64,000 nucleotides of DNA. Origin: Marsupella aquatica. Lineage: Eukaryota; Marchantiophyta. The first letter of the stretch is position 1. Each line of letters begins with the position of its first letter. The notes below the pieces were generated by a model. It saw only the letters and a program-made list of their open reading frames with translations, was not told the origin of the DNA and made no database searches. Positions 38,900 through 51,326 of the stretch are shown piece by piece. Position numbers and translations under genes: made by a program. The stretch is from positions 4,402,001 to 4,466,000 of the forward strand of contig OZ316891.1 of the NCBI GenBank assembly GCA_973895155.1, in the 5' to 3' direction.

Positions 38900-41740
38900 G
38901 GGAACTCGGGGGTCTCACTACATGGGGACCTCCCCATCACTTGCGACGTTTTTAGGCCTTGGACCCCCTAAAATGTAAGAAAAAAATATTATTTTTTAAC
39001 CCCTTTAAAGTTGGAATATTCTTGGAATATTCCAAAAATTGGATTAAAAAGCCCCTAATGTTCTTATAAGTCTCAAAATTGAATTTAAAAGACCCTATTA
39101 TTCTTCTAAAAAAAATCTTAAGTCTTCCCTTACAACCAATAAAATGACCCTATCCTTCGTCGCACATGATATGCCATTTTTGTGGAAGTGAAACCCCCGA
39201 GCATGGGAAGCGTCTGACCAATCCCATCAACATCCAGGTCCTGCAAATCGTTTCTTCCAACGTCATCATTCCCGTCTCCTCTTGTAAGTGCCCTGTACAA
39301 CACAGTTGGGGTCGTATATCTGTGTTCTTGTCGGGACATTTGAACACCTGAGAAGCTAGCAAAATGACCGTCTTGATGCGATAGGCCATGGCCATCCAGA
39401 TGCCCACGGTCCACTAAAAACTTTGCAAGAATGACCCTGCCTGTCTTGTCATAGTTTGCATGTCATCTTCGATTCCTTGGGCTCACAAAATCATACCCAT
39501 CCCGTAAGCGTGAACATTTGTACTGACAGGTGCATCGTTCCTTTGGTTCTGGCGTCATGGTGCACACTGCCATTCCTGTGTACAAAATATTGCAACAAAG
39601 TCGATTCAGAATTCCTCAGGAGGTGGATGTGCACGGTGGGATTGTTGGAAGGATGATTGGAGAAGTTCATTACTATGTTGAATACTGTGCATAATTAGGT
39701 AGGGCCCACGACATTCATGACTCCGGGAAAGCATTCAAACGTCGTTGTTGCATGTGAGCGAATGTGCTAGGTGGGAAACCTTATCGTTGACCCTGCAAGC
39801 CCGGGGCCACTGCCTCTAATCCCTCTAAGGCAGTCACTCACCATGTTGAATTCATGCTTATGCTATTCAAATTTGAAGTTCATGTGCATGGTTTTCTTTC
39901 TTGGGCAGCTTACTTCGGGAGTTTATTGACATATTTGGTTCAATTTTACCTTACACAAAGTGCATGTTTTTTATTATTATTGGGACATTGAAATTGTTGT
40001 TGGGCCCTGTCTAGGTCTTTATTTATTTTGTATCCGACCCATCCTTTCTTACAATATGGTCTATGTAAATAGAATTGTCCTCCAAAGCTTTTTAATGGCA
40101 TTCCGGATCACCAAATGCATACCAGCTGGTTATAGGGGCTGGCCACGACATCAGCCATCTCAAATGTCACAAGATTAGTGTCACATGTACTAATTATTGT
40201 GTGACCCTGAAATTCCCTGCTGCAAGTGACACTATTTACTAGATCACCCCCATAACATACTATAGACCACTAATAAACATATATGTTGGCCACTTCTAGT
40301 TTCCTACACTGCTAAACGGTCCCCTCCCTAGTACCCCTTGTTAATATTGCAACTGCTCTGCATGTATTGGATTTGGGAAAGGAGGTTGAGGAGGCCAACC
40401 TAAACACAGACACACCTCAATCCTCCTCATTTCATATCAGCAGGCTCCATTTGAACTCCTAACAGTCTCCCTCCCCAAATAAAAACCCTCCCACGTCACA
40501 TCCCCTTGCAAAGAGCCTCCTCAATCTACGTGCTCATGTCAATTTGTTTTGGGGTTAAGGACCCCCAATGTACCATTTGAAAATACGTCATTGGTTGATA
40601 CCCCTTCTTAAATGAAGATAGAGTGATTGCGCAATATATTGAAGTTTAAATAAGTAATGTAGACTATGGAATTATTCCTCTAGGGATATAGTGTAGCCTA
40701 ATATTCCCTTTGTTAGTTCATTTTAGTACTAGTTTAGTTTACCTTTATGAAGTCTATAAGCTACCAGAGTTATAGACAAATTAACACAGGAATCTTGAAC
40801 TATAATTTTCTAGTACTAGTTTACAAAAGGATCTAATGTGATAGGATAAGTAATGCTTTTACATAACAAGGCATTTTTAATGCATCAAACGATATACCTG
40901 GGGGGGGGGGGGTTTGTTCTCAGGGGGTTCACTTAATGTAGCAAAAGAGGGAGGGCCAAGGGATTCTACAAGTTTTGATTTTGATTGTATAATTATATAA
41001 TCCGCTTTTCAATTCGTCAAACTTTAATAAAGTTTGAAATGTAATTGAGCTTCATTTGTAAAATGTTAAGTTACACACATCAATTCAGAGTCTATCTGCT
41101 TGTCACCAAAAGTAATCTAGCTTACTTGAATATAGAATGGCATGTATTTACTCTCGATCACTTTTTATATAGTGTCACACTCGTTAATGATGGTCAACCT
41201 TCAAAATCCTTAGATTACGGATTATTAAATAATCCTTAAATTACCCTTCCATTGACATATCATACTAGCTAGCCTTCACTACCTATTCTTTGCACTTGAA
41301 ACATGAATAGCGGAGAGGACTTATAAATCATGACAAATGGCATACATGCTTATTATTTGACATACTGGTCATGAGTTTTCTCATCCACATGATGAGCCAT
41401 GGAGTTCCATTTTAATTTAGAGGTTTCACTCTAGCTAGGAGCCTAGACCCAAACTCTAGGTTGTAGTTGGCGCTTTATAAGTTCTATTGTTAAGGGACTG
41501 AGACAATTGGTAGCTACCTAGCTACCTCCCAAGTTCACCTTAGGATCACGGAACTTGTTGTATACATGCATCTGCGAACATGCATGTTTGATTTAATCAC
41601 TCTCTCAAAAAGGAATAGGAAGGTCACAAAACCCACCAATCATTTATTGACATGTGTAGACCAATGAATTGTGTGATGAAAAGTGGGACTTTTTGAATTG
41701 TTACCCCCTTACTTCATCCCTACTTCTAAGCACTTCCTTA
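38900..41740. other. AT-rich stretch without convincing genes
   Basis: No long open frame with recognisable content. A possible upstream exon of the minus-strand transposase lies at 39130-39414 (open, Cys-poor, unrecognised). A G13 run sits at 40900-40912. Much of 40550-41740 is unique-looking AT-rich DNA. Confidence 0.6.
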
Positions 41741-41744
41741 CAAA

Positions 41745-42400
41745 TTAATAATGACTGAAACGCCCCTTACTTTGGTGCACATGATGTCAACATTTAATTT
41801 GTGGAAGTGACACTCCCCCCCACCCTAAGCTACCTCCATATTTCATCCTTAAATTAATTAACCTTCCCCATATGCATGCATGCATATATGTGCGCAAGTC
41901 TTAGGGTTTAGGGTTAGGGTTTCTAGGGTTAGGGTTTCTAGGGTTAGGGTTTCTAGGGTTAGGGTTTCTAGGGTTAGGGTTTCTAGGGTTAGGGTTAGGG
42001 TAATGAATAAAAGGCCCCTTACTTCATGTGCACATGATGTCAACATTTAATTTGTGGAAGTGACACTCCCCCCCACCCTGAGCTACCTCCATATTTCATC
42101 CTTAAATGAATTAACCTTCCGCATATGCATGCATGCATATATGTGCGCAAGTCTTAGGGTTTAGGGTTAGGGTAATGAATAAAAGGGCACTTACTTCATA
42201 TGTTTAGGGTTTAGGGTTTAGGGTTAGGGTAATGAATAAGAGGGCGCTTACTTCATGTGCACATGATGTCAACATTTAATTTGTGGAAGTGACACTCCCC
42301 CCCACCCTGAGCTACCTCCATATTTCATCCTTAAATTAATTAACCTTCCATATATGCATGCTATATGTGCGCAAGTGTTAGGGATAAGGGTGTGATGAGA
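41745..42400. repeat. Interstitial telomere-like repeats within a 160-250 bp tandem unit
   Basis: Three copies of a unit containing CTTAC-TT(C)AT(G)TGCACATGATGTCAACATTTAATTTGTGGAAGTGACACTCC (begin about 41757, 42005 and 42233), the first two ending in TTTAGGG-type telomere sequence. In the first, a 15-bp variant TTTCTAGGGTTAGGG is repeated about five times (41915-41995). A short copy at 42173-42230 holds only TTTAGGG repeats. The pattern suggests telomere repeats amplified together with their flank. Confidence 0.85.
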
Positions 42401-42687
42401 AGAAGGGTAGTTACGGACCCCCATAGGAAGTTGCATCCAGAATCCCTGGAAGATTGTGCATGCTGCCACATCAATCAATACTATTGGTGAAAAGTTGTGC
42501 ATGCACTTCTTCCATGAATAATGTACTCGTTTTATCCTCTCATCTCCATATTTGATCTGTCACCTGCTTATCAAACGATTTACACGACAAATACGTATTT
42601 ACTCCTACTAAAATCGTTTGTTATCGTATGACGGGAACGTGGAGGGACGCTATTAGGATTCTATTGCATGTAGGATGAGTATGTTTA

Positions 42688-42703
42688 TTTCCGCTCTCGG
42701 AAA
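42688..42703. promoter_or_regulatory. LTR palindrome TTTCCGCTCTCGGAAA (old A-like copy)
   Basis: Palindrome retained in a diverged LTR copy; one centre base differs from element A. Confidence 0.55.
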
Positions 42704-43326
42704 TGTACATTTTGATCAAGTCTACCGACTAGCCGCTCTACTTTTGATCAAGTCCCATGGACTACGCCACACTCACACTCCTACTGGTCGTAGGTGGAGT
42801 GTTGTCTAAGGACCAAACCGTGCAAGGATTCTTTAGACACTTCTTGGGGAAAGAATACAATCGTGAACCAAAAAAGGTAACACCACACCAAAACTTGAGG
42901 AATCAAACCAAATCCATATCTTTTGGCAAAACGTCGTAACACATTGCAAGGACAACCCGACCTCCTGCCGTCTGCCCAACTATTGCCTCACTGGGGCAAG
43001 TGCTACACCTCTACCTCACTACTCTGGCTTGATTCCCTCTTCTGGCTATGAGCTAACTTCCCTAAGCAAACACTAGACTAAGTACCCCCCCGTTTCACTA
43101 CGGGGCTCCCCCCTAAATACTGAAAAAAAACACCAAAGCACCCCTCACGGAGTGGCAACAACAGCGGCAACCCTAGCGGCGCCGCCAAAAAACATCTAAG
43201 AGATAAACTAACCTAAAGCGTGCGGCACACACATGCTGTGAAAAAAACCCTAGCCCACTACGGTACCAACGGTGCCTTCGCCGGTACTAACATCCAATCC
43301 GTAGTGCATAAAAACAAGGTCCTACA

Positions 43327-43560
43327 CTAGTCTTTACCAGACTCACTGACTGAACCAGGGCTCCACACCCTGGAATCCTCACCTCCACCGCTTTCTCCAG
43401 AAGGGGAGGCCTCACTCTTAACCTGCCATACCGGGGGAGTCCGGGCGGGAGTCCGACCGGAAGTGCTCCACTTCCTCAATGCAGCCAAGGATTGCCAAGC
43501 CTTCACATAACCCTGGCCAATAGTGTCCTTCCATAAGGCAGCTTCTTCACCTCCCTGCAA
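43327..43560 (-). pseudogene. Remnant of the family-A LTR ORF (C-terminal end)
   Basis: Encodes GEEAALWKDTIGQGYVKAWQ and a Ser/acidic tail ending near ESGKD, aligned with the last roughly 80 residues of the 618-aa protein. The preserved reading frame in a strongly diverged copy indicates past selection on the protein. The 5' part of the ORF is missing. Confidence 0.8.
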
Positions 43561-43595
43561 CTACAAAGGTAAGACCTGGCCGGTAGCCAGAGGGT

Positions 43596-44605
43596 CGATT
43601 GCAAGCTTGAGGGGGGCAAAAGGACGCAAAAAGGATCACCAAAATGGAGAGGTAGTCCTTGTGGTGATACGAAGATCAACGATCAAGATTGAAGGATAGT
43701 GGGGCCACCAAGGACTTCAACCCCGTGAAGGAATTAATGACGCGTATCCACACAAAAGGACATCACATCATTTCTAGCCACTAAGGTCCTTCCACGGAGA
43801 AGAAGGAGGGGACCAGTTCCGTCATTCCCGCAGTTTGAAATCGCCGCCAAGTTTGAAATAGCCGCGCAGCTTCCGTGCCATCCGCGGGTGTCCATCAACG
43901 GTGAGGAATTGGCCGCTGGGGCCTGCTGTGCCTTAGATTTCCAGATGTTCGGGAGGCTTTGGGGATACTCAATGACAATGGCGGGGGGAGTGAACGCCGA
44001 GTAGTGTCGCAAAGTAGTTTGTTTGGGAGGCTTTGGGGATTGTCAACGACAGTGGTGGCGAGACTGAACGTCGCAAAGTAGTGGATGTTGGTAGAAAATG
44101 TTGACAATGAGCGTTGAGGAGTTCCGTCAAATGTTTCAATTGTAGTGCTTGAAGGAAACATAGCACTGCGGACTCTCTATTCTTTCAAATCTTTTCTAAG
44201 GTGGTGCGGTTTGGTGACTTTGGTTTAGAGCTCGGGTAAGCAAATGTTGCTTTGTTGCAGTTTCAACCAATTCTAGACAGACCTTCATATTCCTGACAGT
44301 CGCAACGCGTTCGGCGATAGGTGCTTGTAAACTCAAGAACTTTCAAATCAGCGATGGTGAAAATGTTGCATACATGGTGTTTGACATGTTGTGGGCATGC
44401 AGAGTTTGCGCAGGTTTGGGTGGAAGTGCTACTTCATGAGCGTGACGTGCTCCACAGGCTAGACTGAGGGTACGCTTGTAACTTTGATACCTAATTATGC
44501 ACCACCTATTCTACTTCCTTTCATCGATATTTGACGTAACCTTCTCTACTTTAGATTTACCAGAACTCTCATTAGATTTCATCGATATTTGTCGTAGTTG
44601 TTTTG
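43596..44605. other. No gene seen; short internal duplication
   Basis: No supported gene. A 60-70 bp imperfect direct repeat containing GTTTGGGAGGCTTTGGGGAT(A/T)NTCAA(C/T)GACA is present at about 43945-44000 and 44020-44075. It may be upstream sequence of the gene starting at 44606. Confidence 0.5.
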
Positions 44606-46747
44606 ATGGATACCCCACTTCCATTGCCCATTGATGGAGGTGAGGGTGTAGGGTCATTAGAAAACTCTCCTCAAGAATGGTCAACCGGGTCTGTGTTAGT
44701 CAACAAACTCTCTAAAGGAAAACCCAGTTCAGACGATTGTGGTGCTCGAGCGGTAGCATCTATTGAGAAATCTAAAGGTAGAGTCAAGCCAGCTTCAAAG
44801 GCAATAGACAACGAATGGGATCCAGCCGGGTCTGTGTTAGTCAAACTCTCTAAAGGAAAACCCAGTTTAGATGATTGTGTTGCTCGAGCGGTAGCATCTA
44901 TTGAGAAATCTAAAGGTAGAGTCAAGCCAGCTTCAGAGGCGACAGACAACGAATGGGATCCAGCCAATTTTTACAAGGACGCTTACTTCTTTGCTACCCA
45001 GTTTGGCCTTCCAAATGAAGGTGAAAATCTCCATAGAAATTTTCGCTTACCAACATTTGCTTACCATCGCTGATTTGAATGCTATTTTCTCAATGAGATT
45101 TCTATGGAAGAAATGCTAGTCACGTGCTTTGGAGATAAGGGACAGAGCGGTTACAAACTAGGTAGTTGCACAGGCTTGCCACAAGAGGATGTCTTACATT
45201 TATCCCAAGTTGTCGATGGATATGAAAAGCCGGTCAATGGAGTGTTGGCACATACATTTGTTAAGGGAGTGTATGCTGAGCGAGTGTTTGGGAGGACAGT
45301 TAATTGGGCCGCATACGCTACATCTAAGTTGAAAGGCCAGATTGTTCAATGGCATAGAGAAGGCAAAGGTAAGCCTAATGGCCCCCCTTGTGTAAGGAAG
45401 ACTGGTCGTGTCTATAAGCGCGCAGATGCACAAGTTATTGAGGATGCAATTCATGAGGCAGTTCCTCCCCGAGTTCCTTCAGGCCTCTCTTTGAAAGAGC
45501 CAACAATGAAGTCTCCAATCCCCGAGAGCGGATGGCCCGATGTTCTTTCCTCGAAAAAGTTCCTGTTGAGCTACTTGGTACTGCATCTGCCTCCCCTATT
45601 CCATTGGTGCGGCCAAGTCCTTCCACTCTTGCGCAGTCGCCAAGTACCCCCCCTCGTGCCTTGTTACTATCCATGCTTGAATCAGAAATGTCATGGAGTA
45701 AGAACCAAGTAAGAGAGGCCCGCGAAGATGTTCAGAAACTTCTTCGAAGCCTGGAAAATTTGAAATCTTCAGAGTGCGACCGGCGAAGTGCACTACAGCG
45801 GATTCATCATCAAATTTGCAAACTAGAGGAGGAGTTGAAGCTTGTAAAGGATTCAGTATCAAATGAAGAAGAGAAGCATGAAGAAACCATGAATGCCATT
45901 GAGTTGGAAGAAGGCAACCAATGTGAAGACGATGAGGTTTCACTCTGATCAATTTCCACATTAGTTTTTATTGCACTTTCTATTTATTCTCTTCACTAAC
46001 GTTGGAAATCTGAGATTAGTAGCTTGCAGCTAATATAATTTGTGAGTTGATGAATGACACTCTGTTTTTTATTCTTTGTGACAGACCCCCAACGATTACT
46101 TGACACACCTTCAGACTGATCTGAAGCAGCATGAGGCCACAATTGAGATGTTGAACTCCCGGTCAAGATCAATTTCAGATGAGTTGACTGTGTTGAGGAC
46201 GCTCCACACCGACAAAGATCATATGTTCAAAGACTTGCCAAGCAAGGTGGCAAGATTGACCAAAGTCGTGGAAGAAAGGGAGATTGTCATTAAGGGGGTG
46301 GAGGAGCTTCTGGAAGCTCAATCTCAGGAACATTCCATTTTAAACAAAGTTTTGAAGCATCCTTGCCCTGTGTTAGCTCCTCGTTTTATTCCTACTTCTT
46401 GTCGATCTGTAGGAGTCCAAGCTTCACTTACTGTTTGTCCAGTGTGTTGCAATGGGTTTCATTGCTTCAACTGGATTCCAACATCTTGTCGGCACACCTA
46501 CCATCCGAGTTGTCTGTTTCCAATACTCGGTTCATCAGAACAGAGTGCTAAGTGTTTGGCATGCTCCTATGCCTTCAGTGATGATTGGTTGCAAAGTTGG
46601 GGTTTGCCAAGTTCATATGTATCACCAAGTCCGGTTGAATCACGACATTCTTACATAACAAACTTAAAAGATATGTATGGGAAGAAGGGCAGATGTTTGG
46701 GAAGATGAAGAGAGGTTTCACGGATAGTTCAATCACCTCAATCACAG
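44606..46747 (+). pseudogene. Coiled-coil / RING-H2 protein gene, interrupted
   Basis: ATG at 44606. Codons 30-125 contain a duplicated segment of about 126 bp (GSVLV-KLSKGKPS-DDC... twice). The frame meets a TGA at 45071-45073 but continues in the same frame (from 45104, MEEMLVTCFGD), then needs a shift near 45540 into the frame of 45532-45936. A phase-0 intron 45937-46084 (GAG/GTTTCA...GACAG) joins to an exon with a coiled coil and a RING-H2 pattern (CPVC...CRHTYHPSC...CLAC, C3H2C3 spacing), typical of E3 ubiquitin ligases. The frame closes at 46708, or it continues after a further shift to a donor at 46748. A solo LTR sits in the following intron. Origin (host gene or transposon gene) is undecided. 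Confidence 0.55.
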
Positions 46748-47048
46748 GTTTGAATTTGTGAAGCAATCTTCTGAATTATTTGTGCCTGCACTTTGTGGTG
46801 CGTCCCATGGCTCCCTAAACCCAAGAAACCCCCCAGCTCAAGCCGATTCCCGCAGGTTTCGTGCTTGGCGAGGCCGTTTCCGCGGCTTAGCGGCATGGGA
46901 CGCTGCTAACCTTCTACTACTACTATTAACATTTTACACACATATACTGGACAGATCCTTCATCGGGTCATGAGATACGTAGCCGGCCTAATATAGGCCT
47001 TCCCCTGTCTTCCCCTGTCTTCCCCTCCGTCTTGTTAGGTATGTTTGG

Positions 47049-47064
47049 ATTCCGCCGCCGGAAT
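47049..47064. promoter_or_regulatory. LTR palindrome ATTCCGCCGCCGGAAT (B, solo LTR)
   Basis: Third family-B copy of the palindrome, retained in the solo LTR. Confidence 0.55.
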
Positions 47065-47714
47065 GATCCCCAATAGGCTTGGTTAAGCCGCTAAGACCTC
47101 TCTCAGCTCGACACATCCAACTCTCACTCCCCTGCTTACTTTCCTTCCTTCTGTTGATGTGGGCACTCTTCACACAAGTTAATGCGACACACAAATAGCA
47201 AAATGACTCATTCTGACTGAGTCATACCATGCACTTGCCATACAAACAGTACATCTCATACACAAGTTCTGCGAACTAAGCCGTGAGGCCAACTCTATTC
47301 AGCTCTTAGGCATGAGGAAACATGAATATACACAAGGGTCACTGTATGACTAACCGAGAGCTTCTCGTACTACTTGATCCCAGCCCGGCTGGTGCAAACT
47401 AAAAACTTGCTAAAGAAGAGGCCCTGAGCTCCCCGCTGCCCAGGTACTTATCCTGGTAGTGGATCCGCCATTCTTTGCATCGTAAGCCTAATCTACTTAA
47501 CAGTAATCTACTTGCCCGAATCTACCTATGTACAGCAAGGCAGGAGCATAAGTGTTGCTCCTACCAGTGGGACCGCAATCCCACTAAGCTAAGTGTCAGG
47601 GCCGCTCCTGGTTCTGATCCTAATCCTAAACGTGGAGATCCGTGCCCGCCCTGCCCACTCACGCCTCCTCCCTCCACGTCCGCCCTCCCTAAAAGGAACG
47701 GCGCCCTTGCACCG

Positions 47715-50700
47715 TCACGACACCGGTGGTGGATCCTCAATGGACGCCCCCAACACTTCCTCCTCAGCCACTGCCGTTGGCCCGCCTACTGACAGATTAC
47801 CTGCCCTTGACCGAGTCAACTCTCCATCGGCCTGACTGGGTCCACCTTTGGCTTCAGCCTCGACAACTCCCACGGCTTCGGCTTCAGCCACCCCCACGGC
47901 TTCGGCTTTAGCCAACCCCACGGCTTCGGCCTCCCCTTCCCCTAGGGTAGTTGGATCCTTAGCCGTGACCCTGTCTGGGGTCGGTGCTGGGTCTACCTCC
48001 TTGATCACCACGGCCTATGAAGTCGTATTACTCCTTGACCCTGAAGGTTTCCGCTTCTTCTTCGTTGGTGGCTCGGCAGCTGGTCCCTTCCCCTTCCCAC
48101 TTACCTCCGGCACTGGTGCAGGTGGCGCGGCTTGTCCTTCGGCAATTACCACCCCTGGTAACTGGTTTGTCCCAACAGGAGATGGACCTGCTGCAGCTAA
48201 GCATTTAAATACTGCGGCTTGTTTCTTCAGCCGCTCTGTTTGGTTGTCGGCCCGCCGCTGTAGGTTCTCCATCTTCCTCGTGATTTCCTCCAACTCCTCT
48301 TGGGTTTCATCCAGGTCCTTACGTGCCCCCTCCAGCTCGTTTTTGGCCTCCTCCTGCTCCCTGTGGGCTTCCTCCAATTCCTTCTTCAAGGTAGCCTTCT
48401 CCTCCTGGGTTGCTCTTAGCTCCTTGTCGAGCTCTGCAATGATGACAGACTCCATCTGGTTCATCTTGGCGTAAGTCTGTTCGAGCATCTCGTCCTTCTC
48501 CCTTAGGTCGGCCTTGAAGCTGGCCGTCAGGGACGCAAGCTCCTGCTGCAGCGCCATAATCCCTTGATAGGATTTCCCTAACTCGACCTCCTTCTGCTCA
48601 AGGGCTCCGCGGATTTTCTCGAGCTCCCCTTTCAACGCCCATTCCTTTCTTTGGGTCTCCGCCATGGCCCGGCTGTTGGCTGTTATGTGGGCCTCCTCTG
48701 TATTCTTCAGCTCTTGCTTCCACTTTTCCCTTTCTTTGATCGTGTCGGCCAACTCTTCCTGCGTCTGAGTCAGTTTATCCTTGATATTCTGATTATCAGC
48801 CTGCGCGGCGTCCAACTGCCCCTGCATGATGTTCAGCTCATGTCGTTTAATCTGCAGTTCATCTTGGGCTTTCTTGGCCGCCCTTAGATCTTCAATCTCG
48901 GCTCCCATCCTCCTAAGCCGCCGAATGACCTCGTCCTTCTTGCTTCTCTCTAAAGCCACCGCTTCTTCTAATTGGTGCTTCTCCAACTGCTCCCTATGGA
49001 AAAAGGGTCCTACCTCCAACTCCTCTCCAAAGATGCCGAGCGCAAGTTCCCCACACATCTCACCATACTCCATGGCTCTATTCTTAGCGTAGGTGGAGTA
49101 AGTAGAAGTGATCGGCATCGCCCATCGTGGCCTCTGCTCCCAAGCCGTCCTGCGGATCTCTTCAATCGTGGCTAGAGGTTTGCTTCCTTTTTTGGCTAGC
49201 CGCCTGATGTCCTCCGGCCAATCTCCTCCTGGTAAATCCTTTTCCTTAGCCAGGGCGGCCTCTTCCTCCTGCTTGATTCGCTCCTGAAATTCCTGCACCG
49301 TCTGTTTTATGCCGTCGAAGCTCGGGGGAGCAACATCTGGTGGGGGAGACTCAGGGCTACTCTGCTTGTTGGGGTCCCCTCGCACTACCCTTGGAAGTGT
49401 GGGGACAAACCGGCCACAGGTCCTTACTCCTGGAACGTGATGGTCCGACCCATAGCCGGAATTATCATGGCTGCAGTCCTCCACTGCCTCCTCTACCTCT
49501 TGGATTTCTGGCTTCTCCCTCTCCTCTTCCTCGGTAGGAGCTTCAGGCAATTCTGCCTCAGATTCGGAGCTTGAGGTTCCCACGTACATTCGAACACCTG
49601 GCTTGGATTCCGGCCTGATTCTCTCCTTGTCTCCAGCAAAGGGGTTTTCTCTTGTGAGCCGGTGTAGGCCTACCTCTGTAGTAGTGTCCTGCATTGTTGC
49701 CGTTGCCGTTGTTGTTGCCGATGCTGATTTCTTTTCTTTCTCCAGTAGTTTCAGCAGACTCTGCATGCCTGGTTGCTGCATCGGCAAGTCTTCCTTCCTG
49801 GGCCTAAACACCTGCTCGATCGTAGGACTAACAGGTGGTTGAGGCTTCTCAGCCAACGGCCTCGGCGTTGGAGCTTCCTCAGGTGCCCTTACCTGCAGGG
49901 GAAGTACCGGGGCAAAAGTCTGACCTCTGGCATACCGGCACAACAGCGGCATGTGATAGCCAAGCCGCGACACGCTCCCCATGCCGATTACCTGCTGCTC
50001 CTCCTTTAAGATCTTCTTCAATTGGTTGAGGAGGTACCCGTTGTAGTCCCGGCTTGGGTCTGGCCTTTCTGCCAGATAGACCTGTGCCTTGCCGATCTCT
50101 GCCCTCGGCAAGTTACAATGCATGGTCACCCGCAAGAAGTCGATCATCTCTCCTATGTGCGGGTTGGTGCAGGTGTTCCGGAAGAAGCCATTCTTCGTTG
50201 ATGGCCCGGGGAACGACCGGAACTCCTTGTCAGGCAAGGTCTTCCTGGTATCAACTTTGGTCTTATTGCCCATCGGCAAGCCAAACACTTCGGCAATCAC
50301 CTTGGGAGTAAGATAGAAATCCTTCCCATATATCCTCGTGCAATTGGTCTCGGGTTCCCATGACCCCACGAATTCTAATAGGTCTGACTCCGGTACCTCC
50401 GGCTTCAGCCATGGTAATCTTACAAAGGCCTCCAAGCCGGATCCGGCCATGAAGCCTTGGTACTTCTTGGTCTGCATGGCCGTAAAGCATGCATCCTCCT
50501 CCCGTGCAAAATGTAGTTGCACCTCCACCGGTAGGGTTGCCGCCCAGCCCTTCCAGGTGTCATCCCTGGTTGGAATGGCCTTGATGGGATCGACCTCCTC
50601 CTCTTCGGCTTCTCCCTGCCTCCTGCTCTGCTGCTCGGCTGGCTTCTTTGGTGCCGCCGACCTCGTTCTTTTTGCCGGGGTGGCTTCATCGTTGACGGCT

Positions 50701-51326
50701 CCCTTCCTCTTCATCTCTGCTGCCGTGGAGGTTTCTCCTAGCACCGTTGCCTGGGTCCACCTTTCCGTGCTACCCTTTAATTCCCAGTGTATGTCGTTGC
50801 AGTTCTTGATGGCCTCTCGGATGCCAACGACGCTGTCTTTGCAAAACAGAAGATCGTCGAGTTGATTGGAAGTAGGCGTCCACAGGAACTCGTCCTTGAT
50901 GAGTTCGCCTCCTAAGAAAGCCGTCTTCTGCAGCTCCCACAATCGAGCGAGCTCCTGCCGTTCTCGAGCTGCCCTTTCTGACTCCTCGTCCTCGTAAGTC
51001 TTGATGTACTCAGTTGCCCGTTCGAACAGGCATCCCCAGAAATGTGCCGCTTGATTGACGTTGCTCATACCCTCCTTAGGTTGATCGTCGGTATCTACTC
51101 TCTCCCCGAGTGCTTGCCTAAGCAGCTGACAGTAGTTGGCCTCCCGTAGTCGTCTGCCTAGTTCGTGCTCGCAAATGAGCCACCATCTCCTGCAAGCGCT
51201 CCTTACCCCTCTCCTCTGCCGGTCCTTCTTCCCGTTGATCCTTCCTAGCCGCCGACGCTTAACGCGCCCTAACCCTAATCGGGTTTTCACCCTCAACCTT
51301 ACCTCTGGCCTCTGCCCGGGTTCCAT
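47715..51326 (-). pseudogene. LTR-encoded coiled-coil protein, solo LTR copy
   Basis: Near-identical to the 1199-aa protein of element B (start ATG at 51326), with scattered substitutions such as Leu/Pro before ESDLLEF and Asp/Glu in the acidic linker. The frame stops at a TAG at 48015-48017 where element B has CAG (NTTS-Q-AVV), removing about 100 residues including the octapeptide repeats; the tail remains open in frame to 47715. The coiled coil and FGLP block are intact, so a slightly shortened protein could still be made. Confidence 0.8.

Larger units (their letters stand above)
42558..43595 (-). repeat. Old family-A-like LTR fragment
   Basis: Starts TGTCACCTGC, like the A LTR TGTCACTTGC, and follows the A LTR for about 1 kb with many changes: GTGGAGGGACGCTATTNGGATTCT, palindrome TTTCCGCTCTCGGAAA, TTTTGATCAAGTC, the C-terminal end of the LTR ORF. 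It stops near 43595. Clearly older than element A. Confidence 0.85.

Noticed and set aside
41858-42046. Minus-strand ORF with repeated LTLET units
   Set aside because: It is the translation of the 15-bp telomere-like tandem repeat, not a gene.
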